In this document: in pieces, positions 1-9,110 of the stretch
Layout: every line of letters starts with the position of its first letter
Numbering within the stretch: position 1 is the stretch's first letter
Program-made: the position numbers and the translations under genes
NCBI GenBank assembly: GCA_964579675.1
Contig: CAZOIA010000036.1
Location: 1 to 35,228, forward strand
Direction: 5' to 3'
From: CAZOIA01 sp964579675
GTDB taxonomy: Bacteria > Planctomycetota > Phycisphaerae > UBA1845 > PWPN01
DNA length: 35,228 nt
Notes under the pieces: model-generated
Told to the model about the DNA's origin: nothing
Seen by the model: only the letters and a program-made list of their open reading frames with translations
The model's database searches: none

Positions 1-491
1 AGGATCTGGATCTCGTATCTGCCCATGAAGTAGACGCCGGAGTTCGAGCCCTTGGGCACCATGAACTCGATGTGAGCTTCGCAGTCGCCGTGGGTCATTT
101 CGGTGAATAGGTTGCAGGTTTTGCCCTTGGTCCCGTTGACCAGGATTCCCTCGCCGGGGGTGACCACGAACAACTGGTGATCCTCGTCGGCGGTAGCGGG
201 GTCCGGCACGACCTTGACCGCCGTTTGCCACGCGTTCTTCTCCGGCGGGGCCGTGCCCTGCCAACCGTCCAGGTCCTTGCCGTTGAACAGTTCAATCCAT
301 CCCCCTTCCCGAGCGTCGCCGGGATCTCCGGTATCGGCGCGACTTTCGGAGCCCGGGGCGGCTTGCGTTTCGGGGGGGCCGCCGGGTTCGGCGGGGCGTC
401 CGGCGTCATCGCAGCCCGCCGTCAGCAGGGGGGCGACAAGGGCCGTCAACCAGACAAGAGATACTAAGCAGTGGGATGTGGTAGTGTGCAT
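1..491 (-). CDS. DUF1080 (3-keto-disaccharide hydrolase-like) lipoprotein, 3' end cut by window
   Basis: The reading frame opens at an ATG preceded by AAAGGAATGGAG and runs off the left edge, leaving 163 codons. The N-terminus is a lipoprotein signal peptide with lipobox LTAGC (Cys27), followed by a Pro/Gly/Ala-rich linker to about residue 63. The DUF1080 fold then starts with the hallmark GWIELFNGKDLDGWQ (64-78); a second hallmark, PKGSNSGVYFMGRYEIQI, lies near 146-163. The family is a concanavalin-like beta-sandwich of sugar-active proteins, very abundant in Planctomycetota, with reported 3-keto-glycoside hydrolase activity in some members. Here it would be membrane-anchored and face outward. 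The catalytic half is outside the window, so substrate cannot be judged. It is divergent from the SGNH esterase gene. Confidence 0.85.
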   Translation of the reverse strand, partial: MHTTTSHCLVSLVWLTALVAPLLTAGCDDAGRPAEPGGPPETQAAPGSESRADTGDPGDAREGGWIELFNGKDLDGWQGTAPPEKNAWQTAVKVVPDPATADEDHQLFVVTPGEGILVNGTKGKTCNLFTEMTHGDCEAHIEFMVPKGSNSGVYFMGRYEIQI

Positions 492-972
492 CGTGGCTCC
501 ATTCCTTTCTTTCGGCTAGTCCGTTGCGTTTCTCAAAACAGCGTTGCCACATGATCTCCCGGTCGCCGCGGGCTGGCAATAGCCTTGAACGAATAACCCT
601 CGACGGGCGGAGATGGGCGCCCTCGGTTGTTCACCCGGGGATGAGACCGGTCCTGGCCACCTCCTGCTGGCAAAACCGCCGTCACACGAAGTGAAGCCGT
701 CTCGTATTGTCCGTGGTCCTGGGAGCTCACGCAAGTCCCGGCCAATTCTCCGAAAGAACGTCGGGCGTTTGCACGACCCGCGTGGACAGGCGGCGCAGCC
801 CCCCGGTAACGCTCGTTGTAGTGAATCCTCATCCGGGCCGATCGTACGAGCAGGGTTGACAAGAGGAATCGCGGCTGGGACAGTATCCGCCCCGAACACA
901 TGGATGGGCCCGGCTGGCGCAGCCCGGGAAGCTGGTCGCTACAAGACCGTAACTCACAATAGGATTCATTCG
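492..972. other. Divergent intergenic region between DUF1080 and SGNH genes
   Basis: These 481 bp lie between two divergent start codons and should hold both promoters. I see no convincing gene: the open frame continuing upstream of the SGNH start has no signal peptide or family motif. A TTGACA occurs at 856-861 on the plus strand, but the hexamers 17-18 nt downstream match the -10 consensus poorly, so it is only a weak promoter candidate. No strong operator palindrome was seen. Confidence 0.4.
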
Positions 973-1743
973 ATGAGACATATTCACGCGTGCACGGCCG
1001 GCGTCGTCGTGACGGCCATCGCACTTTGCGCGACGTTCACCGCCGCAACAGCCGATCGTCGCCAGGAAAAGGGCGGTCAACAGGGACCTGCACAGGACAA
1101 GTGGGCAAAGCACTACTACGATCGCCTCGCCCGATTCACGAGAGAAAACGCCGCCGCCAGGAACATCGTCATGATCGGCTCCTCGCACGTGGAGGGGTTC
1201 GACACGGCCAGACATCTGCCCGGCCGGCGGATCGTCAACCGCGGCATCAGTGCCGACCGGATCGGTATCGGCGAGCGCGGCGTGTTGCGCCGGCTGGACG
1301 CCTCGGTATTCGATTGCAATCCCGGTTTCATTATCCTGGAGAATGGGGTCAACGACCTCGGCGAGCTGTGGCGACACGGCACGCCCTCGATGGACGAGAT
1401 TGACGAGTGCTATCGCAAGGTGGTCAGGCAAATTCGCACTCGCCTGCCGGACGTACCGCTCGTTGTCGTGGGTCTGTTCCCCACCCGCGACCGATACGCG
1501 GGTCTGGTGCCGCTCATCGTGGAGTTCAACCGGCGGCTGGTGAAGATCGCGGCTGACTTCGCCTGCGTGTTCATGGACGTTTACGCACCCTTTGCCGACG
1601 AGGATGGGCTGCTGCGCAAGGAATACTCGCGAGAGGGTCTGCACCTCAACCAGGCAGGGTATCGGCTTTGGGCCGAACTCATCGAGAAGGTGTTGCCGCC
1701 GCGAAACGGCGCCGGGCAGAGCCCCTCGAGCAAGCCAGCGTGA
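973..1743 (+). CDS. Secreted SGNH/GDSL-type esterase
   Basis: I chose the ATG at 973 because it follows an AGGA about 8 nt upstream and begins a normal signal peptide (residues 1 to about 27, ending TAATA); the frame stays open further upstream but without coding character. The 256-residue protein has the SGNH blocks. Block I is MIGSSHVEG with probable nucleophile Ser71, block II is NRGIS (Gly91), block III is ENGVND (Asn127) and block V is EGLHLNQAGY (His224). Family members hydrolyse ester bonds on acylated sugars or lipids. Block V normally reads DxxH; here Glu221 replaces the Asp, which is unusual. Size and layout fit PAF-acetylhydrolase-like GDSL proteins. It converges with the GHL10 gene downstream. 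Substrate is unknown; deacetylation of a polysaccharide or peptidoglycan is possible. Confidence 0.85.
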   Translation: MRHIHACTAGVVVTAIALCATFTAATADRRQEKGGQQGPAQDKWAKHYYDRLARFTRENAAARNIVMIGSSHVEGFDTARHLPGRRIVNRGISADRIGIGERGVLRRLDASVFDCNPGFIILENGVNDLGELWRHGTPSMDEIDECYRKVVRQIRTRLPDVPLVVVGLFPTRDRYAGLVPLIVEFNRRLVKIAADFACVFMDVYAPFADEDGLLRKEYSREGLHLNQAGYRLWAELIEKVLPPRNGAGQSPSSKPA

Positions 1744-1749
1744 TCACGT

Positions 1750-1776
1750 CTGCCGTGTTGAAGAACTCGACGGCAG
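1750..1776. terminator. Hairpin between convergent genes
   Basis: CTGCCGT (1750-1756) pairs perfectly with ACGGCAG (1770-1776) around a 13-nt loop. It lies in the 62-bp gap between the convergent SGNH and GHL10 stops. There is no U-tract on either side, so a bidirectional terminator role is only a guess from position. Confidence 0.25.
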
Positions 1777-1805
1777 GCTTCCGGCAGGCGAGCAGTGGGG
1801 TGTCT

Positions 1806-4496
1806 TCAGTTCGCACACTCGGGATCAGCCGGCACATTGATCCCGCTCAGGCACCGCTGGAACAGGCCGAAGTCCGATTGATCCACGTCTCCGTCGCCGT
1901 CGAGATCCTCCTCTTCACAGCCCGGGCCGTGCGCGATGGCCGGTCCTAAGGCGCAAGTCTGGAAGGAGCCGAAGTCGTCCGGATCGACGTCGCCGTCGTG
2001 ATCGAAATCAGCCGGCGCCAAGGGAGGCAGCTCGCAGAGTTGCTCGATGTCGTCGATGTAGACGGTGAAAGGCCCAACGTCCCCGGTGCAGGCAAAGGCC
2101 AGATGTTCGAGCGTACCCTTGTTGGTGGGTGTGCTCAGGAGGCCGTCGCCGGTGAAGGCGAGGATCGGGTTGCTCGCCGGATCGAAGATCAGTGTTTGCC
2201 AGACGCCCGGGTTGGCGGGGAGCAGCTTGCCCTGGGGGGCAAACCCGACCGCGCTGGCCGCGCCCACCCATTCGATGGTCCCCGTGGTTCCGCCGTCTTC
2301 GCCGAGTTCGGCGGTCGTGCCGGTCTCACGGATGCCCAGGCTCACGCGGAGGGAAGTGGCGGCCGGCGACTCCAGCCGGAGCCGGACCCGGATCGGCCGA
2401 TGCAGCCAGATCGTCGGGTTGGGAATGTTCCCGGCATTGCTCGACGTGGCCCGGAGCCATCGCTCATCACCCGGATCCACGAACTCCCACTGGAGCTTGT
2501 AACACCCGGTCCCGCTGTAGGGCGTCACTTCGCTCGTGACTTCGTTGACGTCCGGGGTCTCGTTCAGATGATCCCGTGTCGAGCCCGAGTACCGCGGGTT
2601 GTTGAACACCACTTCGGTCCCGTTTGCGTAACCCTCGAACCCGGTCAGCTCGAAATCGGTGCAGGGCGGTGCAGCCTCCACGAGCACCTGCCAGGACTCG
2701 TCGTCGCTGCCGAAAGCATTCGAGGCCCGCACCGTGAAATCGAGAAGTTGCCCCACGTCGTCGGTGGTGGGCACCCAACCGCTGACCAGACCTGATGAGC
2801 TGACAACGGCTCCGGGGGGGCGTTGGAGCAACGTCCAGGAATCGGCGATCCCCTGGGTCAGCTCCAATTGCCGGGTGTACTCCTGGTCCTCGATTGCCTG
2901 GTCCGGATCAGGCGTGACCTCGGCAATGATGGGAGGGTCTTGCGCCAAGCTCAAAGCGATGTCCTCGCGGCGCACGTTGCCCGGAGCGACCGTCACGCCG
3001 GTATGCACGGCCGGCGTGTACGCCCACTTGCTGGCCGCAACGTCATAGTCCGTGCCCGATCCGCCGGCCGGAATCAGGGTCACCACGTAGTAACCGTTGC
3101 CGTCGGTCTGGACCGGGTCCCGCGAACCGACCTGCACCGTGGCGTCGTCGATGGGGTAACCGGTATCCCCGTCGGTCACCTGCCCCCAGAGCGTGCCCTC
3201 GGTGGCGGTGGCTGGATCGCGCCAGGGCATCGTCGGCACCGCGGCTGGCTCCAGGAAGAGATTGGAAGCTACGTAGGCATACCAGTCCGACCAGGTGTCC
3301 CCGGTATTGTTCGTCCCGCGGTAGGAGTACGTCATTATCCCGTTGGCTCCCTGGTCCAGAGCGTATTGCAGCTGCGTGACGCTGTCGGGCATCGAGTTCA
3401 AATAGATCCCGGGCCCCGTGTACATGTGCCGGTCGTAGCGCCAGTCAATGCAGGCATTGACCCAGTTGCGGTACCACTCGTCGTGGGGGGGGTTGTACTC
3501 GCGGTAGTAGAGCATCGGGCAGCCGGCGTCGAGGTAGCCCCTCTGCATCCAGAACTGCCAGTTCTGGAATATGCCGTAGGCGCTGCTGGCGGTGAAGTCG
3601 CTCGGCGCGTTCCCCCACGAGATGAGGGCGGCGGTGTGCCGCAGCGGCTGGCGTGGATTACTGGTGACGGCGGCGATTTCGGCCCGGCATCGTCGGACCA
3701 GTTCGTCGATGGTTCGGCGTCGAAAGTCGTTCCACTGGGCGTCACTCGTCGATGGAACGTCCGTACGCCCGGTGATCTCCTGAAACCTGGCCAGGGTGGA
3801 TTTCGGGTAGCTCGCATCGGCGGGATAGCCGGCGTCGGTCGAGGTGTACCGGATGTAATCCCAGTGAATCCCGTCGATCTCGTAGTCGGTGACGAGCTCC
3901 TTCACGATCGAGACCAGGTACTCCTGGACCTCCGTTCCGCCGGGGTCCAGCGTGTACTTGCCGTCCACGGTCGCGGGACCACCACCCATGTCGGCTCGGG
4001 GGACCATGATCCATTCGGGATGGTCGGCGAGATAAGCGTTGCCGGGCGGTGGCCAGGTGGTACATGCGCGGAAGGCGACCAGCCACGGATGGACTTCGAG
4101 ACCGGCGGTGTGAGCATGCTCAACCATGTACGCAAGGGGATCGAACCCGCCGGTAACAACAGAAGATCTTGCAACAACGTCCGACTCCCAGTACGCACCG
4201 TGGGAGGCGTATTCGGTATCGTGATAGGCGAGGACCTCGGGGAAGATCGCGTTGTAGTTGCCCTCGACGGCCAGGGCGATCATCTCGTCGATCTCTGCCG
4301 TGCTCTTGAAGCCCTCGTGGAAGACGTCGGCCCAGAACCCGCGGAACTCCGGCTGGGGCGGCCCGGCCGATGCGAATTTGACGGCGCCCGTGTTGTCCAC
4401 GATGACGGTGGCGCCAGGCGACGCCATTACCCACAGCAGAACGATCGAGGTGGCGAGAGGAAACCGGCACCAACCGAAGCGAGAAGCAGGAAACAT
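1806..4496 (-). CDS. GHL10 (DigH/YngK-like) glycosidase with Ig, X1-X2 module and dockerin-like tail
   Basis: The start is the ATG directly after AGGAGGAGGATGAACCC; it begins a signal peptide (cleavage near residue 29). Domains of the 896-residue protein: GHL10/DUF187 TIM-barrel-like catalytic domain (about 48-420), with FRGFWADVFHEGF at its start and EIDGIHWDYIRY (206-217; Asp208, Asp213) as the family signature; carboxypeptidase-regulatory-like domain (433-515); putative Ig domain (520-608); X1-X2 beta-rich module (616-820); and a double dockerin-like repeat (827-896). GHL10 proteins are glycosidases; E. coli DigH of this family cuts peptide-free peptidoglycan glycans. The catalytic part is close to the GHL10 protein at 26651-28672, including a nearly identical PTMPWRDPATATEGTLWG junction. 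It lies 115 bp downstream of another GHL10 gene on the same strand and is probably co-transcribed with it. Exact substrate is not shown by sequence. Confidence 0.88.
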   Translation of the reverse strand: MFPASRFGWCRFPLATSIVLLWVMASPGATVIVDNTGAVKFASAGPPQPEFRGFWADVFHEGFKSTAEIDEMIALAVEGNYNAIFPEVLAYHDTEYASHGAYWESDVVARSSVVTGGFDPLAYMVEHAHTAGLEVHPWLVAFRACTTWPPPGNAYLADHPEWIMVPRADMGGGPATVDGKYTLDPGGTEVQEYLVSIVKELVTDYEIDGIHWDYIRYTSTDAGYPADASYPKSTLARFQEITGRTDVPSTSDAQWNDFRRRTIDELVRRCRAEIAAVTSNPRQPLRHTAALISWGNAPSDFTASSAYGIFQNWQFWMQRGYLDAGCPMLYYREYNPPHDEWYRNWVNACIDWRYDRHMYTGPGIYLNSMPDSVTQLQYALDQGANGIMTYSYRGTNNTGDTWSDWYAYVASNLFLEPAAVPTMPWRDPATATEGTLWGQVTDGDTGYPIDDATVQVGSRDPVQTDGNGYYVVTLIPAGGSGTDYDVAASKWAYTPAVHTGVTVAPGNVRREDIALSLAQDPPIIAEVTPDPDQAIEDQEYTRQLELTQGIADSWTLLQRPPGAVVSSSGLVSGWVPTTDDVGQLLDFTVRASNAFGSDDESWQVLVEAAPPCTDFELTGFEGYANGTEVVFNNPRYSGSTRDHLNETPDVNEVTSEVTPYSGTGCYKLQWEFVDPGDERWLRATSSNAGNIPNPTIWLHRPIRVRLRLESPAATSLRVSLGIRETGTTAELGEDGGTTGTIEWVGAASAVGFAPQGKLLPANPGVWQTLIFDPASNPILAFTGDGLLSTPTNKGTLEHLAFACTGDVGPFTVYIDDIEQLCELPPLAPADFDHDGDVDPDDFGSFQTCALGPAIAHGPGCEEEDLDGDGDVDQSDFGLFQRCLSGINVPADPECAN

Positions 4497-4500
4497 GGGT

Positions 4501-4525
4501 TCATCCTCCTCCTGGCGTCGCCAGG
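4501..4525 (-). promoter_or_regulatory. Strong Shine-Dalgarno abutting a hairpin
   Basis: On the minus strand CCTGGC-GAC-GCCAGG forms a 6-bp stem, and its last bases run straight into AGGAGGAGGATGA, the ribosome-binding site of the GHL10 gene starting at 4496. The stem may modulate translation initiation. This is seen only as a sequence pattern. Confidence 0.35.
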
Positions 4526-4611
4526 TGGTCGTAGGGCGCCGCATGCAGGGTGGGTGCCGAGCGCTGTGGCAAAGCACAATGCACCCGATCTGATCCGCCT
4601 CCCGGAAAGAA

Positions 4612-7600
4612 TCAGTCCCCCAGGCAACTGGGGTCGATCGGCTCTTGGCCGGTCAGGCAGCGCTGAAAGATGCCGAAGTCCTCCAGGTCAACATCGGCGT
4701 CGCTGTCAACATCGAACCGTCCGCAATCGAAGCCGACGCCGCCGGGATAGGGCAGATTCGCGCCGGAAAGGCACATTCTGAAGTTTGCCGTGTCCGCCCC
4801 ATCCACTTGGCCGTTGCCGTCGATGTCGAAGCGGAAGACGGTGATACCGTTCGATGAACCGACCCCACTGACCATCCCGACGTTGTTGGTCGCCCTCACC
4901 TCGAAGCGGTACGTCTTGCCGAGCGCCAGCGCCAGACCGCCGGCAGCCACTTCGGTGGCGGTTCCTACATCGGTCCAATCGCGGACGACCGGCCCGTCTT
5001 GCTCGAGGATGCGGTACTCGGACCCCTGGATGCCGGTTTCCGGATCACTGGTGACCCACGATGCGTGGAGTTCGGTCAGGCTGTGCGTGTAGTCTCCGTC
5101 ATCGGTGACGACCGGCGTAGTGGGGGGCGTCGGGTCGCCGGTGCCCCTGTACACGAACTTCGCGGCATCGGCACTGACGATATCGAGGTCCGCGGTGTTG
5201 TTGGACACTTGCACGTAGCCCGACGCACCGGCCAGGAACGGCAAGTCCTCACCGATCAGGAACCAGTCTCCCTGGTTCGACGTGGGTGAGTACTGGTTCT
5301 CGATGCTGATAAGCTCTCCGCCATTGTAGACGACCTTGTAGGGGGCCCCCGAGGTTCGATTCGTGCCCATCTGGTAGAAGACGTAGACGTCCCACACGCC
5401 GCCAAGGGGGAGTTGCGGGGTCCAGGTGCACTTCCTCGTCGCCGCCGACTCGTCCGGGTCGCCGACCCCCCACGCGTACAGGTAATCGTCCCCGATCTTG
5501 GGCACGTCGGGGATCGACCCGGTGTACCATTCGTATTCGTACGGCGACGTGTTGGCCCAGCCCGGATCGTTGTTGTCGATGACGATTTCCTCGACGAACG
5601 CGATTGTGCTGAACGTGTGATCGGTGGAGTAGGTGGCCCCCGCGCCGTTGGCGGATCGCACCCGGTAGTGATAGAGCGTCTCGGGGTCCAGGCCCGACAG
5701 CGGCACGCCGTGGGTCGTCGTGGGAGTGGGGTCCAGGGGCGTGGTCGAACCGTAACCGGTGGTCAGTCCGTACTCGACCTGGCTGTCCGCCGGGACATCG
5801 GTGTCCCAGACAATGGTGGCTGCCGTCGCCCCGATGTTCGTAGCCTGAACCCCCGAGATGTCGGGAGGACCGGCGGTCCGTAAGGTATAGTCGCTCGACT
5901 CGGCCGTACCGTACGCGTTGCCGGATACCGCCTGGTAGTGGTACAGCGTGTCCGGGTCCAAGCCGGTGAGCGTTACGGAGTGTGCAGTGACCATCGTCGG
6001 GTCTTGGGGCGTCTCGTTGCCGTAACCGGCGGTCAGCCCGTAGCGCACCTGGCTGGTGGCTGGCGCGTCCGTGGTCCAGGTGATCGTGGCGGTGTCGGTG
6101 TCGATATTGTCGGCGTGTACGTTCGAGATCTGCGGCGGCCCGCTGGTGTTGAACGTGAAGTCGTTCGACGTCGCACTGCCGTTGCCGTTCGTGGAGATCA
6201 CCCGGTAGTGATACAACGTGTTGGAGTCCAGGCCCTCAAGCATGACCGAGTGCGAGGTGACGAGCGTACCGTGCAGCGGCGATAAGTTGCCGTAGGCCGT
6301 CGTCAGCCCGTATTCGACCTGGGAGGTGGCCGGCTGGTCGGTGGTCCAGGTGATCGTGGCGCTATCGTCGGTCACGTTGGTGGCCTGGACGTTCGAGATC
6401 TGCGGTCCCGGATTGCCGCCGAGTTCAAAGTCCTGCTCGGACATGTTGCCCGCCCAGACGAAGACGCTCGCGCTGGCGTCCAAGTCGCCGGCGCTGGCGG
6501 TTACGGTGTAGTTGCCTGGCGGCAGGTCAATGAAGGCGTAGAAGCCGGTGCCGTCGCAAATGATGCTTCGGCTGGTCGGGCCGGCGACGGAAACCTCGGC
6601 CCCATCCGCCCATTCGCCCGTTGCATAGTAGGTCACAGTGCCCATCATGTGGCCCATAGTGGGGGACGACTTCCAGGGCATGTCGGGAATGGTGTCCGGG
6701 CTCGGCGTGACCTGCGATACGAGCGACGGTTGAAACCCCGACCACGACCCGCCGGAGTAGGGCACGCGATACGAGTAGCCGCAGAACCCTTGAGCGGAAC
6801 TGCCGCCCGGGCTCTGTTCCCGCGTCTTCTGGAGCTGGAGGATAGAGTTCGAGAGCGAATTCAGGTAGATGCCGGGACCGACGACATTGTGCCGGTTGAA
6901 CTTGCGATCCTTCTGGAAGTTCATCCATCTCTGGAAGTCATTGGGCAGGCTGGCCTGGTTGTAATAGGTCATCGGGACGCTTATGTCGAGGATGCCCTCC
7001 TCCATCCACGCGTCCCAGTCACTGTAGACCTGGTAGTACGGGCGGGTATTCATGAACGCGGCCCGGGTGGAGCTGGTGGGAGAGGGGTTCCAGGTGACGA
7101 CGGCGGCCGACACTTTGGTCTCGGGCCCGTCTCTCTGAACGTGGGCGTAAACCCTGCGCACCAGGGCGGTGACCTGGTCGCGACGCCATTGCTTGAACTG
7201 CTCGTCGGAAGGTGAAGGCTGCCCACTGAGACCGTAGCGCTCGTTGTACCTCGCGATGCTCGTGGGGTTGTAGCCTTGGGTGGAACCGGTGAACCGGATG
7301 TAGTCGTAGTGCAGTCCGTCGATGTCGAAGTTGTTGACCAGATCCATGCAGACATCGGTCAGGTACTCTGCCGCCCTGGGGTGGCCGGGGTCGAAGGGCT
7401 TGTCACTTGGCTCGTCGCCGTAGTTGTCCCGCGTGATCCAGTAGTTCTCGGGGTCACTCGGGTCATTGTGCTCGTAGTAGACGGGGCTGGGGGTTCCGCC
7501 GGAGCTGGTGGCGAACACGACGATCCACGCATGCACCTCGATCCGCTGCTTGCCGCCGGTGGTGTCGTGGGCGGCGTCGATCATCGCCTGCAGAGCGTTG

Positions 7601-7920
7601 AAGTGCGAGGGCGACAGGCCGGACATGTACGGCTCGCCCATCCCCGAGGGGTAGCAGACGTCCGCTCGCCGCCGCACCTGGACGAACACGGCGTTACAAT
7701 TGCTTTCTCGGATTCGCCCTATGTTGTAACCGCTGCCCACCTGGCCGAGGAGCGTCTCGACTTCGGACTGAGAATGGAAACCGGCCCCCCAGGCGTCCAC
7801 CCAGAATCCGCGGAGTTCATCGGCGCCGGCTCGGGCCCCGCCCAGAACGGATGCCGCCACCACTGCTGCAAGACTCAAACGGCGCGCGAGAAACCTCTTC
7901 GATAAACGCTCCTGAATCAT
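4612..7920 (-). CDS. GHL10 glycosidase with three FN3 repeats, golvesin-like domain and dockerin-like tail
   Basis: The ATG at 7920 is chosen: AAGGTGA sits upstream and a signal peptide follows (cleavage near ARAGA, residue 33). The 1102-residue protein has a GHL10 catalytic domain (35-415; signature DIDGLHYDYIRF, Asp201 and Asp206), a carboxypeptidase-regulatory-like domain (423-500), three FN3-like repeats (504-593, 595-684, 686-773) sharing ATITWTTD-type and GLDxxTLYHYR motifs, a golvesin/Xly-type carbohydrate-binding-like domain (778-926, opening IVIDNNDPGW), another FN3-like unit (930-1029) and a dockerin-like pair (1030-1102). The first repeat of the tail is irregular (DIDGNGQVDGADTANFRMC). 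It is a more distant paralogue of the two other GHL10 proteins in the window. A TATAAT promoter candidate lies 81 bp upstream, so it may be transcribed separately from the amidase gene before it. Role: extracellular glycan hydrolase, possibly on denuded peptidoglycan (inference). Confidence 0.88.
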   Translation of the reverse strand: MIQERLSKRFLARRLSLAAVVAASVLGGARAGADELRGFWVDAWGAGFHSQSEVETLLGQVGSGYNIGRIRESNCNAVFVQVRRRADVCYPSGMGEPYMSGLSPSHFNALQAMIDAAHDTTGGKQRIEVHAWIVVFATSSGGTPSPVYYEHNDPSDPENYWITRDNYGDEPSDKPFDPGHPRAAEYLTDVCMDLVNNFDIDGLHYDYIRFTGSTQGYNPTSIARYNERYGLSGQPSPSDEQFKQWRRDQVTALVRRVYAHVQRDGPETKVSAAVVTWNPSPTSSTRAAFMNTRPYYQVYSDWDAWMEEGILDISVPMTYYNQASLPNDFQRWMNFQKDRKFNRHNVVGPGIYLNSLSNSILQLQKTREQSPGGSSAQGFCGYSYRVPYSGGSWSGFQPSLVSQVTPSPDTIPDMPWKSSPTMGHMMGTVTYYATGEWADGAEVSVAGPTSRSIICDGTGFYAFIDLPPGNYTVTASAGDLDASASVFVWAGNMSEQDFELGGNPGPQISNVQATNVTDDSATITWTTDQPATSQVEYGLTTAYGNLSPLHGTLVTSHSVMLEGLDSNTLYHYRVISTNGNGSATSNDFTFNTSGPPQISNVHADNIDTDTATITWTTDAPATSQVRYGLTAGYGNETPQDPTMVTAHSVTLTGLDPDTLYHYQAVSGNAYGTAESSDYTLRTAGPPDISGVQATNIGATAATIVWDTDVPADSQVEYGLTTGYGSTTPLDPTPTTTHGVPLSGLDPETLYHYRVRSANGAGATYSTDHTFSTIAFVEEIVIDNNDPGWANTSPYEYEWYTGSIPDVPKIGDDYLYAWGVGDPDESAATRKCTWTPQLPLGGVWDVYVFYQMGTNRTSGAPYKVVYNGGELISIENQYSPTSNQGDWFLIGEDLPFLAGASGYVQVSNNTADLDIVSADAAKFVYRGTGDPTPPTTPVVTDDGDYTHSLTELHASWVTSDPETGIQGSEYRILEQDGPVVRDWTDVGTATEVAAGGLALALGKTYRFEVRATNNVGMVSGVGSSNGITVFRFDIDGNGQVDGADTANFRMCLSGANLPYPGGVGFDCGRFDVDSDADVDLEDFGIFQRCLTGQEPIDPSCLGD

Positions 7921-8000
7921 TGGGTCACCTTGCCCTTGATCTGACGACATACGGTTGCCACTTGCCCCGCCTCCGCGACTCATCGAGCATGCCCGTTGTT

Positions 8001-8029
8001 ATTATACACGACCGAGGCCACTTTCTCCA
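8001..8029 (-). promoter_or_regulatory. Sigma70-like promoter candidate for the GHL10 gene at 4612-7920
   Basis: On the minus strand TGGAGA (8024-8029) is followed after 17 nt by a perfect TATAAT (8001-8006). Initiation would fall near 7994, giving a 5' leader of about 75 nt before the ATG at 7920. It sits in the short gap after the amidase gene. Confidence 0.5.
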
Positions 8030-8080
8030 GGCCGGCACGTCCTGGTGCAGGTTCTTGGAGTATCCGGCAGGCAGAGCCAA

Positions 8081-9061
8081 TCACAAGCTCATGCCCAGTT
8101 CTCGACGGGCCCCGCGGATGACCCGATCCCAATTGAACGCCGGGCCGGGATCCACCTTGCCCTTGGTGACATGATAGTGTCCCAGCAGGCCCGAGTAGTC
8201 GGCCAATTCGTCGGCGGAGAACACGTCCATACGCACGTTGCCATCGGCATCGCGCGGCGCGTCAAGCTCAAGCTTCGGAAAGACGCTCACAAGGGCAGCC
8301 GTCAGCTTGATCAGGGCGTGGTACTGCTCGTTGGTGAAGTCGTATTGGATGAGTTCCCGGCCGTTGATCGTACCTTTGATCGGCTCCTTGCGGGCGGATC
8401 GGCCGACGAAGTCCGGCGTCCGTATCCCCGTCTCGACGATCCGGCTCGGAAACGTAAGGTAAGGCCAGCCCGTCTCGTCCAGCTCGTACCATTCGGCCAC
8501 CGCCTTAATACTCGGGTGGGCACCCATGTTCGCGATCTCGACGCCGACCGACCGGTCATTGGCGGTGCCCGCATGCCAGGCACGTTCCTTCAGGTCGAGC
8601 GTCTGGTAGATTGTGCCGTCAACGTCCAGCATGAACTGCACGGACAGACCCCGCTGGTCGTGTAGAACCTTGAAACACGTGCGAGAGGTCCCGCACACGT
8701 CATAGTGGATCACAAACTGATCCACGACCTCTTGCAGGTTTTCCAGGGTCCATCCCTCCCCTTCGATCTGCTCCTGAAGTCCCTCGCAGAGGCCGTGCCG
8801 CGTGCCGTAACGATTCGGGTTGCCTGGCGCGGCCGGGTTCGTCGGCATGAATTCCGACGGCTCGAAATGCCGGCGGCACCGGTAGGCGTCGTACCCCTGC
8901 GAATCGAGCCAGAGCACTACCGGAGTCCCGGTGTGGAAGAACTGTCCCGCCGCAACGATCTCGTCCCCACACCGCGCCAGCCGATCGCCCGGAGCCGGTC
9001 CACAGCCCCAGACCATCGCCATCATCAAAAAGCCCGTCAGTCCGTGAGTCACCCAATGCAT
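8081..9061 (-). CDS. AmpD-type N-acetylmuramoyl-L-alanine amidase (Amidase_2), probable lipoprotein
   Basis: The 326-residue protein starts at an ATG behind AAGGAG. Its N-terminus is hydrophobic and ends in VWGC (Cys20), a possible lipobox, though Trp at -2 is unusual. The Amidase_2 fold covers about residues 110-318. Predicted zinc ligands are His119 (VIHYDVCGTS), His295 (LLGHYHVTKG) and Asp304 (KVDPGPAFNW), the His/His/Asp set of AmpD; AWHAG (161-165) and SVGVEIANMG with Glu175 are the other family motifs. The enzyme would cleave the bond between N-acetylmuramic acid and L-alanine in peptidoglycan or muropeptides. At 326 residues it is longer than AmpD; the extra N-terminal 100 residues carry several cysteines and no recognised domain. 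The start lies 49 bp after the transglutaminase-like gene, suggesting one operon. Lacks the dockerin-like tail. Confidence 0.9.
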   Translation of the reverse strand: MHWVTHGLTGFLMMAMVWGCGPAPGDRLARCGDEIVAAGQFFHTGTPVVLWLDSQGYDAYRCRRHFEPSEFMPTNPAAPGNPNRYGTRHGLCEGLQEQIEGEGWTLENLQEVVDQFVIHYDVCGTSRTCFKVLHDQRGLSVQFMLDVDGTIYQTLDLKERAWHAGTANDRSVGVEIANMGAHPSIKAVAEWYELDETGWPYLTFPSRIVETGIRTPDFVGRSARKEPIKGTINGRELIQYDFTNEQYHALIKLTAALVSVFPKLELDAPRDADGNVRMDVFSADELADYSGLLGHYHVTKGKVDPGPAFNWDRVIRGARRELGMSL

Positions 9062-9110
9062 TTACGTGTCTCCTTATCTCAGTGTTGCCCCAGAGGCAGC
9101 GTGAGGTACT

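Noticed and set aside
613..972. N-terminal extension of the SGNH gene to 613
   Set aside because: The extra 120 codons lack motifs and would bury the clear signal peptide that starts at 973.
2823..4781. 652-codon open frame on the plus strand
   Set aside because: It lies antisense to two well-supported GHL10 genes and its translation has no family motifs; long antisense frames are expected in GC-rich DNA.
5620..6400. Tandem DNA repeat in the GHL10 gene
   Set aside because: The similarity comes from three FN3-like protein repeats within the coding frame and is not a separate repeat element.
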